Assembly: GCA_002346535.1 (NCBI GenBank)
Contig: DDZZ01000074.1
Coordinates: 1-48,125, forward strand
Reading direction: 5' to 3'
DNA: 48,125 bases
Source: Opitutales bacterium UBA2995
Lineage (GTDB): Bacteria; Verrucomicrobiota; Verrucomicrobiia; Opitutales; UBA2995
Shown here: one piece after another, positions 33,427-41,744 of the stretch
Layout of the letters: each line of letters opens with the position of its first letter
Numbering within the stretch: the stretch's first letter is position 1
Position numbers and translations under genes: made by a program
Notes under the pieces: model-generated
The model's input: the letters and a program-made list of their open reading frames with translations, nothing else
Told to the model about the DNA's origin: nothing
The model's database searches: none

Positions 33427-35799
33427 TTAATTGAGGTAAAGAAATTCGTTTGAGCTCAAGACCGCGTGGCAGATGGTTTTCCAAACATCCTCCGATAGAC
33501 CGATTTCTGGGTTGCTGGCATCCATCTCGCTTTGCATCCATAGCCTCAGGCTACTGGTTTCTTGGTCGGTCGGGTATCGGGAGTAGGCAAGCATCCAGAT
33601 CCGGTTCAACCGCTCCTCGAAAGTAGCGTGACCTTCTCTCTCGATGCGCTCCCTGAGGGCCTCAGCGCTCTCGTGCATAAAGGGGTGATTCATAGCTGCC
33701 AACGCCTGCTGGGAAATGGCTGAATCCCTGCGTTTGGGCGCATTGGTGTCCATGATCGGGGCGTCGAAGGTGGTGAGAATATTAGGAGTCCCCGATCGGT
33801 GGGTGATAATATAGACCGATCGACGAGTTCGACCTGGATGGTCCTTCCGCACAATGACGAGGTCGTCCTCCAGGCGTTCCGTGGGAACGGATTCACCATA
33901 CATGGTCAAATCCAGTTGGCCACTCACCGCAAGCATGGCATCGCGGATCGATTCCGCCTCCAGCCGGTGTTTGGAAAACCGGTTCAATAACTTATTGGAA
34001 GGATCCGCCTCCTCTCGGGCCTGGTTGAAGCGCGAGCTTTGCCGGTAGGCCGTGGAGCGAAGGATCAGGCGGTGAATATGCTTGATGCTCCAACCCGACT
34101 CTATGAATTCCACAGCAAGCCAATCGAGTAAATCCGGATGGGTCGGGCGGCTCCCCCGCGCGCCGAAGTCGTCGGGTGTTCGAACCAGTCCTTCCCCGAA
34201 ATGGTATTGCCAGATGCGGTTCACCATGACGCGCGCGATCAGTGGATGCTTGGGATCGGTCAGCCATTCGGCCAGGGCGAGCCTTCGGCCGGTAGTGCCT
34301 TGGGGCGATTTCGCGGCCGCCGCCTCCCAGTCAAACGGGTGTGCGGGATCGTCGAGCACGCGGAGTATGCCGGGACTCACCGGATCACCCGGGGTCTTGA
34401 AATTTCCACCCAGCAAAAACGGGGTCGGAGACGGAGAGGTCGTAACGTCAAAGGTCCCCCAGGCAATGGGCGGCAGCGCTGCCACTTCATATATTTCCTC
34501 AAGGCGGTCATTCAACTGCTTATCGAGTTGCTCGTACTCAGGATAATGTTCCTTGAGCTGATCATTACCAGTGCCCCCCAGCTCTCTGAAGGTCTCCACA
34601 AGGATCCCCTCTTCTACTTCGTTTATATGGTCCAGTCCTTGCGAGATGATATCCAGCACTTGCTCGCGCCGGGTGTCATCTTGAATCTTCTCACTATTTT
34701 CCTGCAGAAATTTATTCCGCCACCGCCGCGGCAATCCGTAACGCGCCTGTTGTTTTAAAGCGGCGGTCTCGTCCATCCAAACCGAGGATTGCTCCATGTA
34801 GGCTTCCCGCTCGGCTTTGGGTGTCAAGGGGATGGCGCGGATGGGTCCCGGGGTGTCCCGCCTCCAGATTCCGGCCAACCACCGTTCCGGATCCGCATCG
34901 AAGGCTGGTTCAAAAAGCGCCGATAGCTTGTAGTAGTCTTCCTGCGGGATCGGATCGTACTTGTGGGAGTGACAGCGGACGCAATTGAGGGTCAGCCCCA
35001 TCAGGGCCTTCATCGACACCTCCACCACGGCCTGTTGCACGGCAGAGATTTTCTCAAACTGGGTGGAGCTCTGCGTTGGGACGGTGGCATCGGGGGTGGT
35101 CCGCAGGAATCCGGTGGCCACCAACTTCTCAATCTGATCCTCCGTGAAGACCTCGGCGTTTCTCCAGTCGAACATCTCATCGCCGGCCACCTGCTCGCGC
35201 ACAAACACATCATAAGGCTTGTCTTCGTTGAACGCCCGGATGACATAGTCGCGATAACGCCAATAATCCGGCCGGATTATGTCGCCGATAAAATAGCTCG
35301 ATTCGGCGTAACCGGCCACGTCCAGCCAGTGACGGCCCCATCGCTCCCCGTAACGCGGGGAGGCAAGCAAGCTATCCACTAATTGATCGTAGGCCGCGGG
35401 ATTATGATCGTTCACGAACGCCTCCACGGCCTCGGGTTCGGGGGGTAATCCGATCATATTATAGGTCACACGCCGGATCAATGTCCGGTTGTCCGCGTCC
35501 TCATGGAAACCGAGACCTTCTTCTTCAAGCTTACTCAGGATGAATCGGTCGATCACTGATTGCGCCCGGGAGGAATCAGTGACTTCGGGTACCTCAGGAC
35601 GCACTGGTTTCGTGAACGACCAGAAATTACGGTCCGCCGCCGTGACTTTATCGGAGACCCGAGTCTCAATGTCGTTGGCAGACGCTTGAAATACCGGTCC
35701 ACCCAAGGTAAACACCAGTGCCATGGTGGTTGACAAGGCGTGGCCCAGCCTGATCCAAAAAAAGTTCGGTTGGACTATAACATCCCTGGACATATGCAT
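33427..35799 (-). CDS. DUF1549/DUF1553 domain-containing protein
   Basis: This 790-residue protein has a signal peptide or anchor (about residues 19-42), then DUF1549 (about 70-280) with the haem-like CxxCH motif CVRCH at 273-277 in LNCVRCHSHKYDPI, and DUF1553 (about 480-770) with LAEWLTDPKHPLIARVMVNRIW and HRLILRSTAYRQSS. Full-length relatives usually begin with a cytochrome domain (PSCyt1); here it is absent, as is any separate gene for it nearby. The family is typical of the PVC group, paired with a DUF1501 protein, and is thought to take part in polysaccharide use. Start at 35799 or two codons later. Confidence 0.92.
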   Translation of the reverse strand: MHMSRDVIVQPNFFWIRLGHALSTTMALVFTLGGPVFQASANDIETRVSDKVTAADRNFWSFTKPVRPEVPEVTDSSRAQSVIDRFILSKLEEEGLGFHEDADNRTLIRRVTYNMIGLPPEPEAVEAFVNDHNPAAYDQLVDSLLASPRYGERWGRHWLDVAGYAESSYFIGDIIRPDYWRYRDYVIRAFNEDKPYDVFVREQVAGDEMFDWRNAEVFTEDQIEKLVATGFLRTTPDATVPTQSSTQFEKISAVQQAVVEVSMKALMGLTLNCVRCHSHKYDPIPQEDYYKLSALFEPAFDADPERWLAGIWRRDTPGPIRAIPLTPKAEREAYMEQSSVWMDETAALKQQARYGLPRRWRNKFLQENSEKIQDDTRREQVLDIISQGLDHINEVEEGILVETFRELGGTGNDQLKEHYPEYEQLDKQLNDRLEEIYEVAALPPIAWGTFDVTTSPSPTPFLLGGNFKTPGDPVSPGILRVLDDPAHPFDWEAAAAKSPQGTTGRRLALAEWLTDPKHPLIARVMVNRIWQYHFGEGLVRTPDDFGARGSRPTHPDLLDWLAVEFIESGWSIKHIHRLILRSTAYRQSSRFNQAREEADPSNKLLNRFSKHRLEAESIRDAMLAVSGQLDLTMYGESVPTERLEDDLVIVRKDHPGRTRRSVYIITHRSGTPNILTTFDAPIMDTNAPKRRDSAISQQALAAMNHPFMHESAEALRERIEREGHATFEERLNRIWMLAYSRYPTDQETSSLRLWMQSEMDASNPEIGLSEDVWKTICHAVLSSNEFLYLN

Positions 35800-35852
35800 A
35801 CTTAGAAATCATAGACTATTAGTAAAAAAGGATGAAAACAAGTAAATTTCTT

Positions 35853-35883
35853 CGCATTTAAAGCCCCGACGGCTTTTAATGCG
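35853..35883. promoter_or_regulatory. Strong hairpin in the divergent promoter region
   Basis: CGCATTTAAAGCC (35853-35865) and GGCTTTTAATGCG (35871-35883) pair at 12 of 13 positions around a CCGAC loop. The hairpin lies between the divergent DUF1553 and PQQ-protein genes, 54 bases upstream of the first. It could be a 5' leader structure or a mobile palindrome. Confidence 0.6.
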
Positions 35884-36017
35884 GATCTAAGACAAAGGAA
35901 ACATCTCTAAAAGCGAACAAGGACTTTTTATTTATGGGGCAATTATCACCCAATGCTACCGAGATTCATGCGACATCAACCTACAGACCTTCAACCCACA
36001 TAACCCATACCTATCAG

Positions 36018-37724
36018 ATGAATTATCCTCCTCTTTTATTTTCCCTTACTCTTTTTGGTTTATCGGCTATCATGGCTAACGCAGCTTCATTTGACTGGCC
36101 GCAATGGCAGGGGCCGGATCGGAATGCGGTATCCAAGGAAACCGATCTGCTGAAGGAATGGCCTGAAAGCGGTCCGCCACTCGCCTGGAAGATCAGTGAA
36201 CTAGGCACCGGCTTCGGTTCTCCATCCATAGCCGATGGCCGAATATTTGGTTTGAGCCACCGTGGGGACGACGAGGTCGTATGGGCTCTCTCGGAGACAG
36301 ACGGCAATGAATTATGGGCCACGCGTCTTTCAAAGGTGAATACGGACGGTCTGTCACAAGGAAAAGAAGGTGGCGGATGTACGCCTACGGTAGACGGTGA
36401 CCGGGTTTATGTCCTTGGCCGCAGTGGCGACCTTGTCTGTCTGCGGGTGGAGGATGGCAGCGTCTTATGGCGACGGAATATCCTCGAAACTTTTGACGGA
36501 CGTATTCCTGTTTTTAAATACAATGAATCTCCGCTTGTGGATGGTGACAAAGTCATTTGCACACCGGGTGGAAAAGAGAAAACCTTGGCAGCCCTGAACA
36601 AGTGGAATGGAGAAACGATCTGGACGACCAAGGTGCCGCATGAAGATGATAACGCGCCTACTCCACCTAGCATCATGGTAACCACACCCATGCTTGTTGC
36701 CCTCGACATAGATGGTAATCAGGAGATTTCTACAGCTGAAATTCGTGGTTCTGAATCGATACTCGGAAAACTGGATGGAAACCGGGACGGCAAGCTCACG
36801 GAAGATGAATTGCGCGAGAAATCCAATGAGGAGGAATCGGGGAGTCAAAGCCGTGCACAGCGTCAACGAAGGGGCAGTAGTTACATGCGATCTCTCAAAG
36901 TGCTCGCCGGACTGGATACGGATGAAAGTGGAGAAATCGACGCTTCCGAAATCGAGAACTCCGTGGATGCCTTAAAAAAGTTGGATGGAAATGGGGACGG
37001 TCTTTTAGACGAAAAGGAAGTTGGTGCCCAATTTGTAAGTCCCCCGAGATCCAAAGCCGCTTATGCCTCGGCGCTGGCGGTTGATTTTAATAATCAGCGG
37101 CACTATGTGCAGTCTGTCGCCAAGGGACTTGTTGGAGTTGCAGCTTCGGACGGAGAGTTGCTCTGGATGCATAATCGACCCGTCACTCCTACCGGTCTTA
37201 ATTGTTCAACACCTATTTATCAGGATGGCTTCGTTTGCGCCGCTTCAGCTTATGGAGGCGGAGGTGTATTGGTGAAACTAGCCGTCGATAATAACGGCGG
37301 TATCAGCACCGACGAGATCTGGACTTCAAGCGACATGGAAAACCATCATGGAGGTATAGTCGTGATTGATGGCGGCCTGTATGGCGCCAATGGTGACATC
37401 GGAGGTGGTAACCTGGTCTGCCTTGACTTTCAGACGGGTGAAACCCTCTGGAACGAAGGTGACCGGGATAAAGAAGGGGTGCCGAAAGGTTCGCTGATGT
37501 TTGCAGATGAACGCATTTACTACCGCACCGAGGAAGGTACGATGCTGCTGATCGAACCGAGCCGGAATGGCTATTTGGAGCGTAGCCGTTTCGAGCAACC
37601 TGACCGTAGCAGAAATCCCGCCTGGTCGCACCCGGTTATTGCCAACGGCAGGCTATACCTGCGGGACCAGGATAGTTTGTTCTGCTACGATGTGAAAGAG
37701 ACCGGCAAGGTGAGCAAAAGGTAG
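36018..37724 (+). CDS. PQQ-like beta-propeller protein with EF-hand insert
   Basis: The 568-residue protein starts at ATG 36018 with a signal peptide (MNYPPLLFSLTLFGLSAIMANA) and is therefore exported. The first 200 residues and the last 200 are PQQ-type propeller blades (for example GDLVCLRVEDGSVLWRRN, GNLVCLDFQTGETLWNEG). Between them are four EF-hand calcium-binding loops: DIDGNQEISTAE and DGNRDGKLTEDE (about 228-262) and DTDESGEIDASE and DGNGDGLLDEKE (about 299-336). The calcium part splits the propeller. The enzyme activity, if any, is unknown. Confidence 0.85.
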   Translation: MNYPPLLFSLTLFGLSAIMANAASFDWPQWQGPDRNAVSKETDLLKEWPESGPPLAWKISELGTGFGSPSIADGRIFGLSHRGDDEVVWALSETDGNELWATRLSKVNTDGLSQGKEGGGCTPTVDGDRVYVLGRSGDLVCLRVEDGSVLWRRNILETFDGRIPVFKYNESPLVDGDKVICTPGGKEKTLAALNKWNGETIWTTKVPHEDDNAPTPPSIMVTTPMLVALDIDGNQEISTAEIRGSESILGKLDGNRDGKLTEDELREKSNEEESGSQSRAQRQRRGSSYMRSLKVLAGLDTDESGEIDASEIENSVDALKKLDGNGDGLLDEKEVGAQFVSPPRSKAAYASALAVDFNNQRHYVQSVAKGLVGVAASDGELLWMHNRPVTPTGLNCSTPIYQDGFVCAASAYGGGGVLVKLAVDNNGGISTDEIWTSSDMENHHGGIVVIDGGLYGANGDIGGGNLVCLDFQTGETLWNEGDRDKEGVPKGSLMFADERIYYRTEEGTMLLIEPSRNGYLERSRFEQPDRSRNPAWSHPVIANGRLYLRDQDSLFCYDVKETGKVSKR

Positions 37725-37781
37725 GGGTCCCACCTTCATTAATTAAGGCGTGGCATGCACAAAAGGTCAAAAGGGTCAAGG

Positions 37782-38142
37782 TCAGGGAAACCTCCCGGCG
37801 TGTTTCCGTACGCGGTCTCCGTGCGCCTTGAGTGCCTCGCACTCGTCATTGGATTGTCCTCGCCAGTTCTCCAGGATCTTCTAAATTCTCTTCGAGTTCC
37901 GCTCGGCCGTTTGGAGCCATCAGGGCGACACTAACTGCTGGGTGGCACAGTGTGAAGCGGTACCAGACGGACGTAAGCGACGGATTGAAATTCGGTGGAT
38001 CGTCGGGCGTCGAATCGAGCAAGGCACCCCAGCGGAATCCGTTGTAGGTGACGACCAGCATCTGAAGGTTCTGGGCCGTCGGAAAGACCTCCTCCTCCGT
38101 ACCACAATGCGCAGCATTGTAGCGAACCATCAGGAAATCGAG
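37782..38142 (-). pseudogene. C-terminal remnant of an aldo/keto reductase
   Basis: From about 38142 on the minus strand the reading is DFLMVRYNAAHCGTEEEVFP, then LVVTYNGFRWGALLDS and later YRFTLCHPAVSVALMAPNGR, matching the end of aldo/keto reductases of the predicted-oxidoreductase type. A frameshift near 37860 moves the final helix (CEALKAHGDRVRKHAGRFP) into the next frame, ending at 37782. The catalytic Asp-Tyr-Lys-His part is missing. The fragment begins 29 bases after the stop of the sialidase-like gene, so it is a fossil left behind. Confidence 0.7.
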
Positions 38143-38170
38143 TATCTAAACACAAAAGACGGGGCCAAAC

Positions 38171-39421
38171 TTACTGAAGAAAACTGGATCGATTGGGTTG
38201 ATTCCATTTGATCTTGGCCACCCAGACCCGGTTGTTCGCTCCTCGTTCTCTCAAACGGACGGAATCGCGATCCACACGCTCGCGTGTACGAGCCTCTTTG
38301 GAACTGGACTGCATCCATTCGGTTACCGTGACCCAAGTTTCAAAAGCACTGATCTCAGTCACGCCAAAGTTTCCCAGCCTGGCACCGTACTCGGGAACTA
38401 GGACTTGTTCGGATGAACGTATAACCTCTAAGGTGTCAGGATTCATCCGGGCAATGAAGAGCGGCGCACGGTGTCTAGTGACATGATCGTTGTTGGCGCC
38501 ACGGCGCGTGTAGACAAGCAAGAGCGCCTCGCTATGTGCGACCCAATGTTGTTGTGTATTGTAGTTTCCCAGCTCGGTTCCATCGTCAAACATCCATCGT
38601 TTCGGCTTACTGAATGTGAGGCCATCGTTACTGACCGCAACATAGCCGTGATCATCGTTACGCATGGTGAGATAAAACCGGTCGCCAAATTTCGCAATCG
38701 ATGGTTCGTAAAGCCCACGTTTAATTGGCACCGTCAGTTCGGATCCATGTTCAAGGTAACGAATCTCTGTATTCTTAAAATGGGCCCGCATGACCGTAGT
38801 TGAATACTGGGTACCCTCCGGCTCTTTGAAATAGAAGGGTATGAGCATATCTCCATTCGGAAGATCGTACCTCTGAGCGCATCCCGCCCCTGCATTTTCA
38901 AATCTGGACTCATCGGGTAGTTCAACGGTTCGCCAATCTGACCAGTTGTGCTGAGTCAGATTGTATATCGCATAGGCTATTCCTCGAGGCCGGACCGGTT
39001 TCACCCGGTTTTCCTCAAACACCACTGTATGACCAAGGCCGATCAATTTTCCGGATTGACGATGCCAACGCGGCCAGAAGTCACAGACCGTAATTTCCAA
39101 ATCCGTTTCACCTCTCCAGGCAAATGGCACACGAGAAAATGACCCGTGTTCTTCGGGAACCGTCCAAGTCACTCCCCGATCAATGGTCCGCATTTCATTG
39201 AGCGCGTAAAAGATATCCGATCCGGAAATATCCAGTTTCTGCAGGGTCATCACAACCAGGGGCTGTTTCCCTTGTTCAGGTGGCAACGCTCCGGCCCGCG
39301 CATGGACCCAGCACATGTTTCCATCAAAGCCCTCACGGGCCAAGGTCAAAGCGATGTCATACAGCGGATCTGCCCTAAGTAACAGAGGAAATAAAAGAGC
39401 CACTGAAAAAGCACGTAACAC
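38171..39421 (-). CDS. Sialidase-like beta-propeller enzyme (exported)
   Basis: This 416-residue protein has a short signal peptide (MLRAFSVALLFPLLLRA). The mature part is a six-bladed propeller of the sialidase/BNR type: TIDRGVTWTVP and AVSNDGLTFSKP are Asp-box-like motifs, and LFIARMNPDTLEVIRSSEQ and the GNFGVTEIS end fit this group. Related verrucomicrobial proteins act on glycans outside the cytoplasm; the exact sugar is unknown. I do not see the full catalytic Arg triad, so it may not be a true sialidase. A degenerate reductase gene follows. Confidence 0.75.
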   Translation of the reverse strand: MLRAFSVALLFPLLLRADPLYDIALTLAREGFDGNMCWVHARAGALPPEQGKQPLVVMTLQKLDISGSDIFYALNEMRTIDRGVTWTVPEEHGSFSRVPFAWRGETDLEITVCDFWPRWHRQSGKLIGLGHTVVFEENRVKPVRPRGIAYAIYNLTQHNWSDWRTVELPDESRFENAGAGCAQRYDLPNGDMLIPFYFKEPEGTQYSTTVMRAHFKNTEIRYLEHGSELTVPIKRGLYEPSIAKFGDRFYLTMRNDDHGYVAVSNDGLTFSKPKRWMFDDGTELGNYNTQQHWVAHSEALLLVYTRRGANNDHVTRHRAPLFIARMNPDTLEVIRSSEQVLVPEYGARLGNFGVTEISAFETWVTVTEWMQSSSKEARTRERVDRDSVRLRERGANNRVWVAKIKWNQPNRSSFLQ

Positions 39422-39464
39422 AACCAGAAGCTATCGACAGTGAAATCGAGGCGTCAGCGGAGAA

Positions 39465-39848
39465 TCAAAGTGGGTAATAATCCATAGCGAGGCCCTCTAC
39501 TAGTCTTGGACCGATTTCTTTCACCAAGGCTCTGTGTAGAGGGTGCTTCTCATAGACTTCCAAATCTTCAGGACTATCAAAAAAAGAAACCTGGGCATAA
39601 TGGTAGCCCTTGTTTCTCCCCGATACATCCTTACCGATGAGAAACTCTTTCAACTCCGGTATTTTGCCTTTCAATTCGGCGAGTTGTTTCATCAGGTCTG
39701 CGGCTTTTTCTTCTGGAACCTCCGGTTTAAATTTCAGGAGAAATATGTGTACAAAAAGACCTTCGTGATGAGCGGCGTTTACCATACCCGCCATTCCGAG
39801 TAATCCTAAACTACCGGCCTGCAGGAATTTTCTTCGAGTTTTGTCCAT
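39465..39848 (-). CDS. Dabb domain (stress-responsive A/B barrel) protein with Tat signal
   Basis: The 127-residue protein (start ATG 39848) begins MDKTRRKFLQAGSLGLLGMA, a twin-arginine signal, so it should be exported. The rest is one ferredoxin-like alpha/beta-barrel domain: VHIFLLKFKPEVPEEKAADL, then HYAQVSFFDSPEDLEVYEKH, the Dabb pattern. Such domains form dimers and bind small ligands; activity is unknown. It lies upstream of the sialidase-like gene on the same strand with a 43-base gap, so the two may be co-transcribed. Confidence 0.85.
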   Translation of the reverse strand: MDKTRRKFLQAGSLGLLGMAGMVNAAHHEGLFVHIFLLKFKPEVPEEKAADLMKQLAELKGKIPELKEFLIGKDVSGRNKGYHYAQVSFFDSPEDLEVYEKHPLHRALVKEIGPRLVEGLAMDYYPL

Positions 39849-40253
39849 GATCAATTTTGGGTTGAATGTTTATGAAAATATATACGAAAGAATTATTTCT
39901 TCTTAACGCAATCGGTATACTGTAACAGCCTGGCTATGTATCAACAAAAATGAGTGAATTTCGCTAGCGAAATTTGGTTCCCTTATTGCAAGTAGGGCGG
40001 CTATCAGTCGGACAAAGAATCCGTGAGGATGATCTTGGTATTAAATGCGTATGCCATCTACAATTGAGCAGGGGAGATTGAAAGTCTAGAGAACCACATC
40101 CGCTCTATTTGGCATTGGCGTCGTGACTACTTGAAAAGAGTTGCTGATCGTGTGACCGGTTCCTAATAATCTGACGTACCCTATACAACTGACCCGGTTC
40201 CTTATTTTCAGTCTTTTGATCTACGTTGGTTTTGTGAACGCCAGGACACTTCG
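39849..40253. other. Intergenic region with an 18-bp palindrome
   Basis: No intact gene is visible here. The only clear structure is AATTTCGCTAGCGAAATT (39957-39974), a perfect 18-base palindrome. A short frame ending DYLKRVADRVTGS near 40165 may be the tail of a lost gene. Confidence 0.4.
39957..39974. promoter_or_regulatory. Perfect 18-base palindrome
   Basis: AATTTCGCTAGCGAAATT is fully self-complementary. It lies 109 bases upstream of the Dabb gene start and could be an operator or a replication of a short palindrome. Confidence 0.45.
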
Positions 40254-40382
40254 GTAAACTCAGTGCAAGCAGCACCCAACGTAATTTTCATCGTGCTCGA
40301 CGATCTCAGCGACTGGATTGGACCCATGAGAGGACACCCTCAATCCATCACTCCCAACCTAACCCGAATATGTAAGATTTAA
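40254..40382 (+). pseudogene. N-terminal remnant of a second sulfatase
   Basis: The frame AAPNVIFIVLDDLSDWIG and then HPQSITPNL is the start of an iduronate/choline-sulfatase-like enzyme, with the two metal-binding Asp residues. It ends at TAA after only about 40 codons, before the formylglycine site. No start codon or signal peptide is clear upstream. Confidence 0.68.
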
Positions 40383-40515
40383 GGAATAACCCCCGTGACT
40401 TTCCCCATGAATATTCCAATGAATGAGAGTTAATACACCAAGCTAATTAATTGCCGGACACCATTGTTTATAACATGGCATCTTTCGGGTAATCTGTTAA
40501 GTCTGGCCGATTTTG

Positions 40516-41742
40516 ATGCTTAAAAACTATTTTAAACCATCGGTTCGATGGGTGAGGAAGGGACAGGTTTTGGGAATCGTGATTATAACGATTTCGCTGT
40601 TCCCACCCTTTGTGAACGCTCTGGAAGAAGCAGAGTCCCTGGTCCTCCTCGTTCAAACTTTGGATCGAACGGATGATACCTCGGCACAAATTGCCTTGAT
40701 CAAAGGAGTCCTCAGCGGCTTGGAAGGACACCGCGACGTTCAACCGCCACCAGCATGGAAGGCTGTTGGGGACCGCTTGATAAAAAGTAGGAATCAGAGG
40801 CTCAGCCGCTTGGCAAAACAATTGGCCCAGATCTTCGGTGATGAGGCCGCGAATCAGGAGTCTTTAGTTCGATTACAGAACCGGTCAGTCGAACTATCGG
40901 AACGCCAAGCGGCCTTGCGGACCTTGTTGGCTCAACGAAATTCGCAGCTAAAAACAGTCTTGGGCTCCTTGCTGGATGACCCGGACTTGCAAATAGAAGC
41001 AATTCGGGCCTATGGAACTCTGGCTCTGGAGGATTCGGCCAAAGTTTTGTTGGGTCGTTATGCTTCATTAGATGATTCAGCACGCCAAGCCATAGTGGAA
41101 ACCTTGGCTACGCAAAGGAACACCGCAGAGGCTCTGCTGTTTGCCTTGAATCGGAAACTCGTATCGAGGAAAGCGATCCCGTCCTACGTCGCACGTTCAC
41201 TACAATCCCTGCTTGGCGAAGCATTTACCGCTGAGTACGGAGATATCGGAGCCCTTTCGAAGGACAAAAGCGAGCTTTTCGCGAGGTATCGAAGCTTGTT
41301 GACCTCGGATGAAATGGATCATGCTGACGCTTATTCCGGAAGGACGATCTATGATCAGGTTTGCGGAGCCTGTCACTTGATGTATGGGGAAGGTGGATTA
41401 ATTGGTCCGGATTTGACCGGATCTAACCGAGCCGACCTGGAATATATCCTGTTGAATATCTTGGATCCGAGCGACGATGTTCCTGACAACTATAAAATGG
41501 TTACACTCACCTTGAAGAATGGGCGTGTTTTGACGGGAACAGTAACGGAAGAAGATGGGGCGCGCTTGACGCTGAACGCAGTCGGACAAAAAGAAGTAAT
41601 TTCAAAAAACGACATTCTATCGCGTGACGTTTCCGACATTTCAATGATGCCGGAAGGCTTGCTAATGACATTAAAGGATCGTGAAGTGATAAACCTTATA
41701 CACTATTTGAGAACCGAAAAACAAGTTGAGGCAGCGCAGTAG
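40516..41742 (+). CDS. c-type cytochrome of PVC type with HEAT-like N-terminal region
   Basis: This 408-residue protein has an N-terminal signal peptide or anchor (about residues 15-35). The central part (about 45-240) is helical, in repeated pairs as in HEAT-type scaffolds. The C-terminal 130 residues are a PVC-type cytochrome domain: the haem motif CGACH at 283-287, GPDLTGSNRADLEYILLNILDPS and SMMPEGLLMTL, whose Met could be the axial ligand. The start is ATG 40516. Its stop overlaps a possible GTG of the downstream dehydrogenase, so the two proteins are likely redox partners. Confidence 0.85.
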   Translation: MLKNYFKPSVRWVRKGQVLGIVIITISLFPPFVNALEEAESLVLLVQTLDRTDDTSAQIALIKGVLSGLEGHRDVQPPPAWKAVGDRLIKSRNQRLSRLAKQLAQIFGDEAANQESLVRLQNRSVELSERQAALRTLLAQRNSQLKTVLGSLLDDPDLQIEAIRAYGTLALEDSAKVLLGRYASLDDSARQAIVETLATQRNTAEALLFALNRKLVSRKAIPSYVARSLQSLLGEAFTAEYGDIGALSKDKSELFARYRSLLTSDEMDHADAYSGRTIYDQVCGACHLMYGEGGLIGPDLTGSNRADLEYILLNILDPSDDVPDNYKMVTLTLKNGRVLTGTVTEEDGARLTLNAVGQKEVISKNDILSRDVSDISMMPEGLLMTLKDREVINLIHYLRTEKQVEAAQ

Positions 41743-41744
41743 TG

